NCBI RefSeq assembly: GCF_001939735.1
Contig: NZ_MJIL01000042.1
Span: 1-64,000 of the forward strand
From: Photobacterium proteolyticum
GTDB lineage: Bacteria; Pseudomonadota; Gammaproteobacteria; Enterobacterales; Vibrionaceae
Reading direction: 5' to 3'
DNA length: 64,000 bases
In this document: piece after piece, positions 36,803-46,154 of the stretch
How the letters are laid out: every line of letters starts with the position of its first letter
Numbering within the stretch: the stretch's first letter is position 1
Translations under genes and position numbers: made by a program
Notes under the pieces: model-generated
Seen by the model: only the letters and a program-made list of their open reading frames with translations
Told to the model about the DNA's origin: nothing
Database searches by the model: none

Positions 36803-37339
36803 ATGACAATGGACAATGCACGTCAGGATCATTCGGCATTAGTAGAGAAGTTTGTCAGCGAGTTGAAGTTAGCCTCTCAGTACGGTGCAGTGTTGGACTT
36901 GGCCTGTGGTAGTGGTCGTAACGGCTTATATCTGGCAAGAAAAGGGCTACCGGTGGTGTTTGCAGATCAAGATCAGGAAAAGCTTGCCCGGCTTGATGAG
37001 ATAATTAGCAAAGAGCAACTAGATGCAAAGACATGGCTTGTTGATCTTGAGACCGGTCACCCACTTGAAGGCAAGCAGTTTGGTGCCATTATTGTTTTTC
37101 GTTACCTCTACCGCCCATTGTTTGCCGCCATTAGAGATAGCATTGTCCCTTCCGGGCTAATCGTTTACGAAACCTTCAATGTCGGGCAGAGAGCCTATGG
37201 CCGCCCCCATAACCCTGATTTCTTGCTCAGGGAGAATGAGTTGGCCACTGAGTTTAGAAACTGGCAGGTTCTGCATCAGTTCGAAGGTGTGGTAAGCAAA
37301 CCCCAAAGCGCTATATCCCAACTTGTCGCGCGACAATAG
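36803..37339 (+). CDS. Class I SAM-dependent methyltransferase (TehB-like)
   Basis: The 178 residues contain SAM motif I LDLACGSGRNGLYLARKG, the acidic loop VVFADQD, and IIVFRYLYRPLF in place of motif IV. The layout resembles TehB-like small methyltransferases. The ATG at 36803 is preferred to GTG at 36791. The substrate is unknown. It is convergent with the coiled-coil gene, with only 12 bases between stops. Confidence 0.88.
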   Translation: MTMDNARQDHSALVEKFVSELKLASQYGAVLDLACGSGRNGLYLARKGLPVVFADQDQEKLARLDEIISKEQLDAKTWLVDLETGHPLEGKQFGAIIVFRYLYRPLFAAIRDSIVPSGLIVYETFNVGQRAYGRPHNPDFLLRENELATEFRNWQVLHQFEGVVSKPQSAISQLVARQ

Positions 37340-37351
37340 TGGCTACCGTCT

Positions 37352-37849
37352 CTATTGGTTGCGGCGAATGTTTTTGGCTAGTCGGCTGACATAGGCTTCC
37401 ATTTCTTTTATGGAAGTAACGGTGGTGTTCTCGATCTTGCTGCGCGCAGTATTGAAGTTGTGGACGATGTTATTTCCGGTCGCTTCCATAAAATCGTCAG
37501 CCTCCATTTTGGCGAGGTGGCTTTGCAGCGCAGCATGATCGAGTTCTGTCTTCGCCTGACGACTTGTTTTTTGTGCCAGCTTATCTACAGAACTGCTTAT
37601 GTGCTGCCATTTATCATGGGCTTCCATAGCGGCTAAATGGGCTTGCAGCGTGGCTTCATCTGATTTCCCTGCAAGGTGGTCAGATGCTTCTCCTAGTTTC
37701 TGGTTTACTTCAGAAAGCCGCTCCTTGGCGCGATTCCATAGCTGCTTGGTTTCATCAGACAGTTCGTCAGATTTTTCGTCAATCGTTTGGGTTATCTCCC
37801 GGATTTTTTCGCGGGAGCTGTTTATTTTCTCATTCAGTTGCTTTTTCAT
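37352..37849 (-). CDS. Coiled-coil protein, unknown
   Basis: The 165 highly charged residues are predicted to be almost entirely helical. Two similar segments, LQAHLAAMEAHD and LQSHLAKMEADD, suggest internal duplication. There is no signal peptide or membrane helix. No family is recognised and no strong ribosome site is visible. Confidence 0.7.
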   Translation of the reverse strand: MKKQLNEKINSSREKIREITQTIDEKSDELSDETKQLWNRAKERLSEVNQKLGEASDHLAGKSDEATLQAHLAAMEAHDKWQHISSSVDKLAQKTSRQAKTELDHAALQSHLAKMEADDFMEATGNNIVHNFNTARSKIENTTVTSIKEMEAYVSRLAKNIRRNQ

Positions 37850-37958
37850 GCTGATTCTATCCGCGGTTAGGTTTCAATAGGCCGCTTCAAGTATAGTCAC
37901 TCAGGCTTTACATGTGCTTCTAACATAGACTCAGTAAATATAGTTGTCTAAATAAGAG

Positions 37959-38843
37959 TTAAACGGCGACACGCCAGCAATTTCTTCCATCTGATTTCGC
38001 TTGGTATAGTGACATATCTGCACGTTCAATAAGAGTTGTAATATCGGTATTTACAGCGTGCTCGCTGACGATACCCAGGCTGACAGTACACTGTATTTGT
38101 TGGTGCCTGTGAAGGATTGATATGGCCTCTATATTGGTTCGAATTTCTTCTGCAATTTCCTTGGCTCTGTCTACGCCCGTATCATTAAGCAGCACGACAA
38201 ACTCTTCGCCTCCCAGGCGCGCAACATGGTCATTTTTTTTGAGGGTTGATTTAACGATTGCGGCAACTTCCGTAAGCACGCGATCACCTAGTCCATGCCC
38301 ATGGCTGTCATTGATTCCCTTGAAGTGGTCTATATCAAATACAATAACACTAACATGTTGATTTTCATTAAAAGGTTGTAGAAGCAATGACTGGGCCTTT
38401 TCAGTAAATGCCCGGCGATTGAGTAATCCTGTAAGAGGATCAACTTCAGCCAGATGTTTAAGTTGCTCGCTCTGATTCTCATGGAATCTTACCCAGCGGT
38501 AACTGCCTGCAATGAAAAGCAAAAAACCAAGGGGCTTGAAGGTAGCTTCTAATGCGTCTAATAAGGCTAACGATATTGTGAATTCATCAATCACATCAAG
38601 GTAGTGTCCGCTGAAGAGGAGGCAAGACGAAATAATGAGGGTCCGGTAAACCTCACGGGAATCCTTTAACGTTTCAGTAAAAAACATAAGGAACAAGCAA
38701 CTTATTGCCATAACCCCTTCAATTAATACGTCGATATAGATAGTGGGCTCATTAGAAGGGTAATACAAAATGACATAGGTAAATATTGCAGAAATAACAG
38801 CGATTATCGCAAATTGGATTTTGAATCTACCCATGCTGTACAT
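37959..38843 (-). CDS. Membrane diguanylate cyclase (GGDEF)
   Basis: About 294 residues. The N-terminal half has five to six hydrophobic helices (about 8-125), and the C-terminal GGDEF domain carries the active motif RLGGEEFVVLL. The usual RxxD inhibition site is KKND, so product inhibition may be weak. The ATG at 38843 has GGAG about seven bases before it; the frame opens earlier at 38858. This is the fourth GGDEF protein in the window; no EAL or HD-GYP phosphodiesterase is present. Confidence 0.92.
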   Translation of the reverse strand: MYSMGRFKIQFAIIAVISAIFTYVILYYPSNEPTIYIDVLIEGVMAISCLFLMFFTETLKDSREVYRTLIISSCLLFSGHYLDVIDEFTISLALLDALEATFKPLGFLLFIAGSYRWVRFHENQSEQLKHLAEVDPLTGLLNRRAFTEKAQSLLLQPFNENQHVSVIVFDIDHFKGINDSHGHGLGDRVLTEVAAIVKSTLKKNDHVARLGGEEFVVLLNDTGVDRAKEIAEEIRTNIEAISILHRHQQIQCTVSLGIVSEHAVNTDITTLIERADMSLYQAKSDGRNCWRVAV

Positions 38844-39279
38844 CCTAGTACTCCCCACAACTTCTTCTATCTAGGCGCTACTATATCACAGGGGAATTTA
38901 AAATGGATATGATAAGGGGGTATGTTGCGCTACAGGTATATCGTTCAATTGTTGACCGGTGCTCAATAGCTATCAGAAAGACTCTACTCATAAAGCAGTG
39001 CAATTAACTAAATGTCAAAAAAATGAATATTTTTGTTAAATTTTGTTTTTTTGTTGATATGGCAGATCAAATACAGGGCTTAATACAATGACTAGTTGAT
39101 GGGTCTGCAGTATTGTCATGTACTAGTGTTATAGGCTGAATATTTATGCCGGTATATGTGCTTTTTATTTCTTTTTCTTCAGCTCGCGTTTGAGTCCGAG
39201 ATATTTTATTTGCTATAACCAAGCTTGTATCAGCTTGATACAAGCCAATTTACCAATAATAAAGGATACAAGGATGTTT
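38844..39279. other. Promoter region of the amino-acid ABC operon
   Basis: The region is AT-rich. A 34-codon frame at 38903-39007 has AGGGG about nine bases before its ATG but is not convincing. The clearest signal is the inverted repeat at 39223-39245, described separately. Confidence 0.4.
39223..39245 (+). promoter_or_regulatory. Perfect inverted repeat in the ABC operon leader
   Basis: GCTTGTATCA and TGATACAAGC, perfect over 10 bp with a three-base spacer, lie 35 bases before the binding-protein start. It may be a repressor operator or an mRNA hairpin near the ribosome site. Confidence 0.55.
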
Positions 39280-40077
39280 ATGCGCAAGTTATTCAGTGGT
39301 TTTGTCGCAGCTATGGCTTTGATGACAGCTTCAACAACGGTCTCCGCAGGACCGATTCTCGATGATATTGCCAAGTCAGGCGAGCTTCGAGTGTGTTTTG
39401 ATGCTGGTTACATGCCGTTTGAAATGAAAAGTAAAAATGGTTCCTATATCGGATTTGACATTGATATCGGTAAAATCATGGCACGCCAGATGGGAGTGAA
39501 ATATGTGCCTGTCAATACGGCCTGGGACGGTATTATCCCAACCCTTCTTACTGGTAAGTGTCACCTGATCAATGCCGGTATGACCATCAATGCCAAGCGT
39601 AACATGCGTGTGAATTTTGCAGACCCGTATATTGTCGTTGGCCAAAGTATTTTGCTAAACCCTGAGCTGGAAGGCAAAGTGACCAGCTATAGAGATTTGA
39701 ACGACAAAAAATACACAATTGCAACCAAGCTGGGTACCACGGGCGAGCAAGCGATCAAGCGTATGATCAGCAAGGCTAAGCTGAATGTATTTGAAACACA
39801 GGCTGATGCCGTGCTGGAAGTGGCTAACGGTAAAGCAGATGCATTTATCTATGATATGCCGTTCAATGCAATCTATGCATCGCAAAATGCTGGCAAGGTT
39901 GTTCACCTTGAAAAGCCTTTTACCTTTGAACCTCTGGGATGGGCGATCGCACAAGGCGACATGGATATGTTGAACTTCCTGAATAACTTCCTGCGTCAGA
40001 TCAAAGGCGACGGTAGCTACGATCGTATTTATGACAAATGGTTTAAGAACGATAAGTGGCTAAGCCAGGTTCAGTAA
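39280..40077 (+). CDS. Polar amino-acid ABC transporter, periplasmic binding protein
   Basis: Solute-binding protein of about 265 residues in family 3 (SBP_bac_3). The signal peptide MRKLFSGFVAAMALMTASTT is followed by GELRVCFDAGYMPFEMK, then GFDIDIGKIMARQMGV, both typical. The ATG at 39280 has AAGGA spaced about five bases; ATG at 39274 is the alternative. It is followed by permease and ATPase genes. The exact amino acid cannot be assigned. Confidence 0.93.
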   Translation: MRKLFSGFVAAMALMTASTTVSAGPILDDIAKSGELRVCFDAGYMPFEMKSKNGSYIGFDIDIGKIMARQMGVKYVPVNTAWDGIIPTLLTGKCHLINAGMTINAKRNMRVNFADPYIVVGQSILLNPELEGKVTSYRDLNDKKYTIATKLGTTGEQAIKRMISKAKLNVFETQADAVLEVANGKADAFIYDMPFNAIYASQNAGKVVHLEKPFTFEPLGWAIAQGDMDMLNFLNNFLRQIKGDGSYDRIYDKWFKNDKWLSQVQ

Positions 40078-40162
40078 TGCTTTTCTCGGAGCCGGGTATG
40101 CCTGCCCGGCTACCGATTTTGGCTTTTCAGACACGTTTCAATGCTCCTAATGGAAGATGTAT

Positions 40163-41110
40163 ATGCTTAGGAACTCGAGCCGGTGGCTTTGGCACGGCGT
40201 ATTTGCGGCCATTCTGGCTGTCTTAGTTTTCGCCGTTTACCAGTCATCGCAAAAAATAAATTACAACTGGCAGTGGGAGCGGATCACGCCTTTTCTTGTT
40301 GATACCAGCCCACAAGAGATCCGTGCGAGTGGCAGCGGGACGGCTGTTATCAATGCCGATAACAGTATTACAATTAATTTTGATTATGGTGATGAACCGC
40401 AACTGATCACCACTTATGACGAACGTCTGGTAGAAGACGGCGACTTGATTTTTGAAGGGGATCTCATCGCTCGTAGCGAGCAATGGACCATGGGTCCTTT
40501 GGTGGTTGGCCTTTGGGTGACCATTGAAATATCGGTCATTTCACTGTTTTTTGCCATTATTCTTGGCTTAATTACCGGGCTGATGCGGATTTCACACAAC
40601 CCGGTGACTAAAAACTTTGCCTATCTGTATGTTGAGGTGATCCGCGGCACTCCGCTGCTGGTACAGATTTTTATCGTCTATTTTTTCCTTGGAACCATTT
40701 TTGACTTAGACCGGTTTGCAGCAGGTATTGTTGCGTTGTCTATCTTCACCGGTGCCTATATCGCTGAAATCATTCGATCAGGCATCCAGTCTATTCCTCC
40801 GGGACAAATGGAGGCGGCACGTTCGCTTGGGATGAGTTACCCCAAGGCTATGGTATATGTCATTTTGCCTCAGGCGTTTAAGCGCACGCTACCGCCAATG
40901 GCAGGACAGTTGATCACGCTGATTAAGGATTCGTCCCTAGTCTCGGTCATTTCCATTACGGATCTCACCAAAGCTGGACGAGAAGTGATCAGCGGCAGTT
41001 TTGCCACATTCGAAGTATGGTTTGTTGTAGCCGGGTTATACCTGCTGTTAACCACTACCTTATCTTGGGGTGTTCAGCGTATAGAGAAGAGGTTGGCGAC
41101 CAGTGACTAG
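40163..41110 (+). CDS. Polar amino-acid ABC transporter permease
   Basis: Inner-membrane subunit of the HisM/GlnP type, about 315 residues. The EAA loop [20 protein letters not shown] contacts the ATPase. Unusually, a soluble segment of about 80 residues separates helix 1 (about 10-30) from the permease core beginning near 115. The ATG at 40163 has GGAAG six bases before it. Its end overlaps the ATPase open frame. It is the second gene of the operon. Confidence 0.92.
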   Translation: MLRNSSRWLWHGVFAAILAVLVFAVYQSSQKINYNWQWERITPFLVDTSPQEIRASGSGTAVINADNSITINFDYGDEPQLITTYDERLVEDGDLIFEGDLIARSEQWTMGPLVVGLWVTIEISVISLFFAIILGLITGLMRISHNPVTKNFAYLYVEVIRGTPLLVQIFIVYFFLGTIFDLDRFAAGIVALSIFTGAYIAEIIRSGIQSIPPGQMEAARSLGMSYPKAMVYVILPQAFKRTLPPMAGQLITLIKDSSLVSVISITDLTKAGREVISGSFATFEVWFVVAGLYLLLTTTLSWGVQRIEKRLATSD

Positions 41111-41855
41111 GAACTATGATGGCGACGATATGATCGTTGCAACGAATGTAAACAAAATCTATCCGAACAACTGTCATGCGCTGAAGGATGTCAGTGCCAC
41201 GATTAAACGTGGTGAAGTGGTGGTGATAATAGGACCGTCAGGATCCGGAAAGTCTACGTTTCTTCGTACGCTGAATCAGCTTGAAGTGGCTTCCTCTGGA
41301 GATATCTGGGTTGATGGTCTGGATATGTATGCCAAAGCGACCAATATCAATACGCTGCGTGAAAATGTCGGGATGGTGTTTCAGTCTTTTAATCTGTTTC
41401 CCCATAAGACAGTAAAGGGCAATGTGATGCTGGCGCCAGTTAAGGTGTTGGGGCGTGACTCTGCCGAGGTTGAAATTGAGGCTGAGCAGCTTTTGAAGCG
41501 GGTGGGGTTGGTCGAAAAAATGGATGTTTATCCGAGCCATTTGTCGGGTGGACAGCAACAGCGGGTTGCTATTGCCAGAGCATTGGCAATGAAGCCAGAT
41601 GTGATGCTTTTTGATGAGCCGACATCGGCACTTGACCCGGAAATGGTCGGTGAAGTACTGGATGTGATGAAAGACTTGGCCGCCGAAGGGATGACGATGG
41701 TAGTCGTTACCCATGAAATGGGGTTTGCTCGTGAAGTGGCCGATCGCGTGCTCTTTATGGAAGATGGGGAGCTGCTAGTCGGTGATACCCCGGAGCACAT
41801 CTTTGATTCACCTAAGCATCCGAGACTACAGCAGTTTTTATCGAAGATAATTTAA
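41103..41855 (+). CDS. Polar amino-acid ABC transporter ATPase
   Basis: ATP-binding subunit of the GlnQ/HisP type, 250 residues from GTG at 41103. The more typical family start is ATG at 41130 ([14 protein letters not shown], 241 residues). Walker A is GPSGSGKS, the signature is LSGGQQQR, and Walker B is VMLFDEP. The single ATPase with one permease implies homodimers of each. Confidence 0.95.
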   Translation: MTRNYDGDDMIVATNVNKIYPNNCHALKDVSATIKRGEVVVIIGPSGSGKSTFLRTLNQLEVASSGDIWVDGLDMYAKATNINTLRENVGMVFQSFNLFPHKTVKGNVMLAPVKVLGRDSAEVEIEAEQLLKRVGLVEKMDVYPSHLSGGQQQRVAIARALAMKPDVMLFDEPTSALDPEMVGEVLDVMKDLAAEGMTMVVVTHEMGFAREVADRVLFMEDGELLVGDTPEHIFDSPKHPRLQQFLSKII

Positions 41856-42069
41856 CTAGCCAAGTAACACTCTTACAGCGTTACACTGTAGTGTTGTGCG
41901 GTATCAATTGTAGACAGCCTGTGTTCAGAGAACGTTCGTACTATTGGGACATATTATCTATTCACTCTCTGCATTGGATCTGCAAGTATGTATAACAATG
42001 AAAGGGTAAAACGGCTTGTCCGGGAAATATCCGAAAGTGTGAAGAAAAAACACTTGAAAAAGTCATAAC

Positions 42070-42101
42070 AAAAAAGCCAACAGCATGCTGTTGGCTTTTT
42101 T
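42070..42101. terminator. Bidirectional intrinsic terminator
   Basis: A near-perfect palindrome centred at 42085 (AAAAGCCAACAGC with GCTGTTGGCTTTT) has A- and T-runs on both sides. It serves the small membrane protein gene on the minus strand and may also end the ABC operon. Confidence 0.9.
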
Positions 42102-42125
42102 CTAAATTCGATATTCAGTTTGTTG

Positions 42126-42383
42126 CTATGCTGATTCGCAAGCGAGGTCTGCTTGTTTGCTTCGTTCTTGCTGCATCTTCGCCAGGAAGTAAACATTAAC
42201 ACAAGCAATGAAACCATTCGTTACAACTACTGGCATTGCGTCAATCATGAAGCCGTATGTGGTGAAAAGTACACAGCCTACGAAGTTCAGAATACGTAGC
42301 CATACAATGTCTTTCATCATGAGTGAGATTGCCACCATCAATGAAGATGCATAGCCCAATAGTTCAACTGTGTTAAATTCCAT
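42126..42383 (-). CDS. Small inner-membrane protein (YgjV-like)
   Basis: The 85 residues form three hydrophobic helices: LGYASSLMVAISLMM, then LRILNFVGCVLFTTYGFMI, then PVVVTNGFIACVNVYFLA. The pattern matches a short YgjV-type repeat and distantly recalls SemiSWEET halves. The role is unknown. It is followed by a strong terminator. Confidence 0.8.
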   Translation of the reverse strand: MEFNTVELLGYASSLMVAISLMMKDIVWLRILNFVGCVLFTTYGFMIDAMPVVVTNGFIACVNVYFLAKMQQERSKQADLACESA

Positions 42384-42675
42384 AATAGTTACCCTCTAGT
42401 TTTGCCAATCACCTCATCATGAGTCTGTAATCAACCGAAGATTGATATAAAGGGGGAGATTCCTTGCCCCGAATGGTCTTGTATAAATTATGTTGTAATT
42501 ATAACAACCATGAATGGGCTGTTGAACCGTTAAAATAAGGGAAAGGGATCGTAAGCGATTACGCAATCGTTTAATTTGTAGTTATATTACATTCATTAAC
42601 ACGGTTGTAATGCAATATTATGCTTGTGGTTTCTTATTGTTAAGTGTGTGTGCTGTTGCAGTGCTGGGGTGGAAA

Positions 42676-43284
42676 TTACTTTGCAAGCTCTACAAAGTTG
42701 TAGACACCAAATAGACAGATCATCAATCCACCGAGTAGCTGCAGATAAAATGGAAAGGTGAGTGTGTCAAAGTGATCTTTGAAGAATGAGCCAGAAATGG
42801 CCAGTATGCACTGAATCACTAAGCTGCCGGTAAAAATAGCTCCTGCTAGTTGAAGCGAAAATAGCAGATCAACGTGATCGGTGGCATGGCCTATGAATGC
42901 AGAGAGGGCGATCACTGCGATTGGGTTGGCAAGAGTTAAATAAAAAGCTGCACGGAAGCCAAGCTTACGGGTTGGCTGGCTGAAATTAGTCAGTAGTCGG
43001 GTGTTTTGCAGCGCGCCGTACATCATGTAGAAGCCGACAAAGATAAGTCCCCAGGAAGAAAGCAAAATGATCTGGTAGTGATAATCGGTAAAAGAGGTGA
43101 TGATCCAGGTTCCAACGATGAAACTAATCAGGGCATAGCAGTAATCTGCCAACGCGGCACCAATGGCGCTTCTCACTGCAACTGTATAACCGTGCTGGAT
43201 ACCGTTATTGAGCACCAGTAGGGCGATGGGCCCGATAGAAAGGGATAAGATGAAGCCGAATATGAATGCTTTTATTACTTCCAT
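42676..43284 (-). CDS. LysE-family amino-acid exporter
   Basis: Inner-membrane exporter of 202 residues with about six helices. The N-terminal motif GFILSLSIGPIALLVLNNGI is the family hallmark, and LTLANPIAVIALSAF is the conserved NP region. The ATG at 43284 has AAAGGAG at good spacing; the frame opens five codons earlier. Substrates of this family are amino acids or other small cations. The gene appears monocistronic. Confidence 0.92.
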   Translation of the reverse strand: MEVIKAFIFGFILSLSIGPIALLVLNNGIQHGYTVAVRSAIGAALADYCYALISFIVGTWIITSFTDYHYQIILLSSWGLIFVGFYMMYGALQNTRLLTNFSQPTRKLGFRAAFYLTLANPIAVIALSAFIGHATDHVDLLFSLQLAGAIFTGSLVIQCILAISGSFFKDHFDTLTFPFYLQLLGGLMICLFGVYNFVELAK

Positions 43285-43661
43285 AAGCTCTCCTTTCAAC
43301 CTCTGACAACTAGACTTTCAGGTGAGAAAAAATAATTGTTTTATATTAAGCATAGTAAGGGTTGCTAAAGATGTGCCACATCTAATCGATTGTTTCTTAA
43401 GCGCATAATCTTGCAATACCCAAAGAGTGAGGCATCAACTAAAATGGGGGCTCTCTGGTGATAAAGAGATAGCGTGATGTTTAGTTATTCGTTCATCGTG
43501 CATGGTTTGGTATTTTTGAAATGTGATATTTTTTATTATTTTTAATTAATTCAGAAGGTTAGGATTTTCATTCAGAGTTTGTTTGGCTGCTTAAGCCCGC
43601 TATTTCAGTTGAAATAAGGGCTTAGCAGATATCCGGTTAGCCAGGTAGAAGAGAAGGGGGC
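43285..43661. other. Intergenic region with a compound hairpin
   Basis: No gene is seen in 377 AT-rich bases. TAAGCCC (43592-43598) and GGGCTTA (43618-43624) enclose a second stem TATTTCA with TGAAATA. It sits about 40 bases past the GlcG-like stop on the minus strand and may be its 3' hairpin, although no T-run is clear. Confidence 0.4.
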
Positions 43662-44090
43662 TCAACTCTCGTCTGGAATAAGGTTGGCGGCTTTGATGCC
43701 GGAAATTGCACACATTTCGTCAAGCTCTGACAGATCACCGCTTATTCCGACTGCCCCAAGGAGTTGCTTGTCATCATTGCGGATCAGGACGCCACCGGGT
43801 ACGGGCAGCATATTGCCTTCTGCCAGTACGTTGACTGCGGAAATAAAGGCTGGACGTTGCTTGGCATCGTCGGCCAGTTTCCTTGACGAGCAGCCTAAAG
43901 CGAGCGCTCCCCATGCTTTGGCAATGGCGATGTCGGGTCGCATCATACTGGAGCCATCTTGTCGCTGGAGGGAAATGAGCTTTCCGCCGTTATCAAGTAC
44001 AGCAATAGTCAATGGTGCTGAGCCTTTAGTTGTTCCGGCACTGAATGCGCCTTTGGTAATGGTTAACGCCTCATTGAGTGTCAAGTTCAT
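43662..44090 (-). CDS. GlcG/HbpS-family (DUF336) protein
   Basis: Cytosolic protein of 142 residues with family motifs APLTIAVLDNGGKLISLQRQ, MMRPDIAIAKAWGALALG and GGVLIRNDDKQLLGAVGISG. E. coli GlcG lies in the glycolate operon beside malate synthase G. Here the gene follows malate synthase A by 137 bases on the same strand, supporting a role in glycolate/glyoxylate metabolism that remains biochemically undefined. The ATG at 44090 has AGGAAC before it. This is the second DUF336 protein in the window, the other being secreted. Confidence 0.88.
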   Translation of the reverse strand: MNLTLNEALTITKGAFSAGTTKGSAPLTIAVLDNGGKLISLQRQDGSSMMRPDIAIAKAWGALALGCSSRKLADDAKQRPAFISAVNVLAEGNMLPVPGGVLIRNDDKQLLGAVGISGDLSELDEMCAISGIKAANLIPDES

Positions 44091-44227
44091 CGTATGTTCC
44101 TCCAATCATGATGTAAAAATAGAGCCTGTAAGGTGATGGCTGTCTGATGCGTCTGATCGGTGACAATAGCCGCGATGATTCAGTTACCGCGGCCAGTGTT
44201 AGGCGAGACAATGCTGGTGGTTAGTAC

Positions 44228-45850
44228 TTACTCTACCAGTAAGGAATAGCTTGGTAGCGTCAGAAAGTTTGCAAAGTGACTCGCGGTCGAGATGTCATCA
44301 AACAGTGTTGCCGTTTCTTCAAAACGTCGTTGGGAGTAACTTTCTTCACCGATTTCGAATTTAATGGTGTCGAGCTCTTGTGATAGCCACTCTCGAAATA
44401 GAGCCGCTGTAAATACTTGACCGTCGTCGAGTGTTATCCCGTGGTGTATCCATTGCCAGATGCTTGCCCGGGAAATCTCGGCCGTCGCGGCATCTTCCAT
44501 CAGGCCATAAATAGGCACACAGCCAACCCCGCGGATCCATGCCTCGATATAATAGAGTGCGATGCGAATGTTCTTGCGTACGCCTTCCTCGTTACGTTTG
44601 CCTTCACAAGGGGTAAGCAGATCAGCGGCAGTAATGTCTGCTGCAGATGTTGGGAAATAATCCAGTTGATTTTGGCGATTGCCAAGGTGGTTGTCGAAAA
44701 TCTCCATGGCGGTATGAACTAATCCCGGATGGGCAACCCAAGTACCGTCATGGCCATTTGTCGATTCACGTTGCTTGTCCTCGACAACCTTGGTTAGCAC
44801 CTGAGCCATTTCGGTCGGATCTTTGCTCGGGATAAAGGCTGACATCCCCCCCATCGCAAGGGCACCTCGCTGGTGGCAGGTATTGATAAGTAGTTGGCTG
44901 TAGGCATTTAGGAATGTCTTGTCCATAGTCACGTCGTGCCTGTCAGGCAGGATCTTGTCTTTATGGTTTTTCAGCGTTTTGATGTAGCTGAAAATATAGT
45001 CCCAGCGTCCGCAGTTCATGGCGACAATATGGTCGCGCATGGCATAGAGGATCTCATCCATCTGGAACACTGCCGGTAATGTTTCTATCAGTACGGTTGC
45101 ACGAATGGTTCCTCGATCTCGGTTGAAGTAGTTTTCGGTAAAGGTAAACACATCACTCCACCATTGTGCTTCCTCCATACTTTCCAGTTTAGGGAGGTAG
45201 TAATAGACGCCAAGCCCTTTGTCAGAACGGGGCTGATAGTTATGGTAGAAGTACAGGGCGAAATCCATCAGACAGCCTGGAATGGCTTTGCCATTTAATA
45301 TTATGTGCTGTTCGGGCAGGTGAAGGCCACGCGGTCTGGCAATTAGCAGTGCCGGGTTGTTGTTGAGGCTGTAGCTTTTGTCTTTCTTCTCATCGTAATA
45401 GCTGATAGTCCCACGGTTGGCATCCCGTAGGTTGATCTGTCCCTGGATCATGTTCCCCCAAGACGGCGCGGTAGCATCCTCAAAACAGCACATGAAGACC
45501 TTGGCACCAGAGTTCAGCGCATTGATCACCATCTTTCGCTCTACCGGGCCGGTTATTTCCACCCGTCTGTCTTGCAGCGGGGCCGGAATAGGGGCAACAC
45601 GCCAACTTTTATCATTACGTATTGCTTGGGTGTCTTCTCTGAAGTCAGGTAGCAACCCATTGTCATAGCCTGCTTGTTTTTCATCGCGCAAAGCCATCAA
45701 GGCATCGAGCCTGTCACCAAATGTCTCGACAAGTGATTGCAGGAAAGTCAGGGCGTCCGGGTTAAGAATGGTGCTGAACTCGTTCGCTGTGATATTTCCT
45801 GTTATCTGGATACATGATGATTGTCGCTCCATAGTGCTTTCCTGATTCAT
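44228..45850 (-). CDS. aceB: Malate synthase A
   Basis: Condenses glyoxylate with acetyl-CoA to malate. About 540 residues, as in AceB. Motifs include ARPRGLHLPEQHI, ETLPAVFQMDEILYA, the substrate loop NCGRWDYIFSYIKTL, and DRHDVTM. The ATG at 45850 has GGAG six bases before it. There is no isocitrate lyase next to it; the neighbours are glyoxylate-using genes, so this copy may serve glycolate or glyoxylate disposal. A TTGTATAC-type site lies about 30 bases upstream of the start. Confidence 0.95.
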   Translation of the reverse strand: MNQESTMERQSSCIQITGNITANEFSTILNPDALTFLQSLVETFGDRLDALMALRDEKQAGYDNGLLPDFREDTQAIRNDKSWRVAPIPAPLQDRRVEITGPVERKMVINALNSGAKVFMCCFEDATAPSWGNMIQGQINLRDANRGTISYYDEKKDKSYSLNNNPALLIARPRGLHLPEQHIILNGKAIPGCLMDFALYFYHNYQPRSDKGLGVYYYLPKLESMEEAQWWSDVFTFTENYFNRDRGTIRATVLIETLPAVFQMDEILYAMRDHIVAMNCGRWDYIFSYIKTLKNHKDKILPDRHDVTMDKTFLNAYSQLLINTCHQRGALAMGGMSAFIPSKDPTEMAQVLTKVVEDKQRESTNGHDGTWVAHPGLVHTAMEIFDNHLGNRQNQLDYFPTSAADITAADLLTPCEGKRNEEGVRKNIRIALYYIEAWIRGVGCVPIYGLMEDAATAEISRASIWQWIHHGITLDDGQVFTAALFREWLSQELDTIKFEIGEESYSQRRFEETATLFDDISTASHFANFLTLPSYSLLVE

Positions 45851-45881
45851 AGTCGTCTCCTTTAAACAATACTTCACATTG

Positions 45882-45891
45882 TTGTATACAT
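45882..45891. promoter_or_regulatory. Candidate GntR operator upstream of aceB
   Basis: TTGTATACAT differs from the palindrome TTGTATACAA by one base and lies about 32 bases upstream of the aceB start. Confidence 0.6.
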
Positions 45892-46126
45892 AATTATTTG
45901 TGAGTGTATCTATCTATATCTCAATTTGTAAAACAAGGCAAAAATTAATTTACTCAATTGTTAATGCCTGGTTGAGGGTCTGTGGGTTATTACAAAGACT
46001 TAAGTGATTGTTTTTATATGAATAATATCTAGGTTTGTGCGTTTAGAAGTGGTTGTTTGTTTAAAAAATGTAAAATCACGCTTGCTTAAATTCCTGATGA
46101 GTGGAAATAATACAATAAAGCTTTAA

Positions 46127-46138
46127 ATTGTATACAAT
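46127..46138. promoter_or_regulatory. Candidate GntR operator upstream of gcl
   Basis: ATTGTATACAAT is a perfect 12-bp palindrome immediately ahead of the gcl ribosome site, 16 bases before the ATG. Its position suits a repressor that blocks early transcription. Confidence 0.7.
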
Positions 46139-46154
46139 ATGACTGGAGACTGGC

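Noticed and set aside
42561-42572. PurR-like half-site ACGCAATCGTTT
   Set aside because: Only one half fits the LacI/PurR palindrome and it lies near the 3' end of the LysE gene rather than at a promoter.
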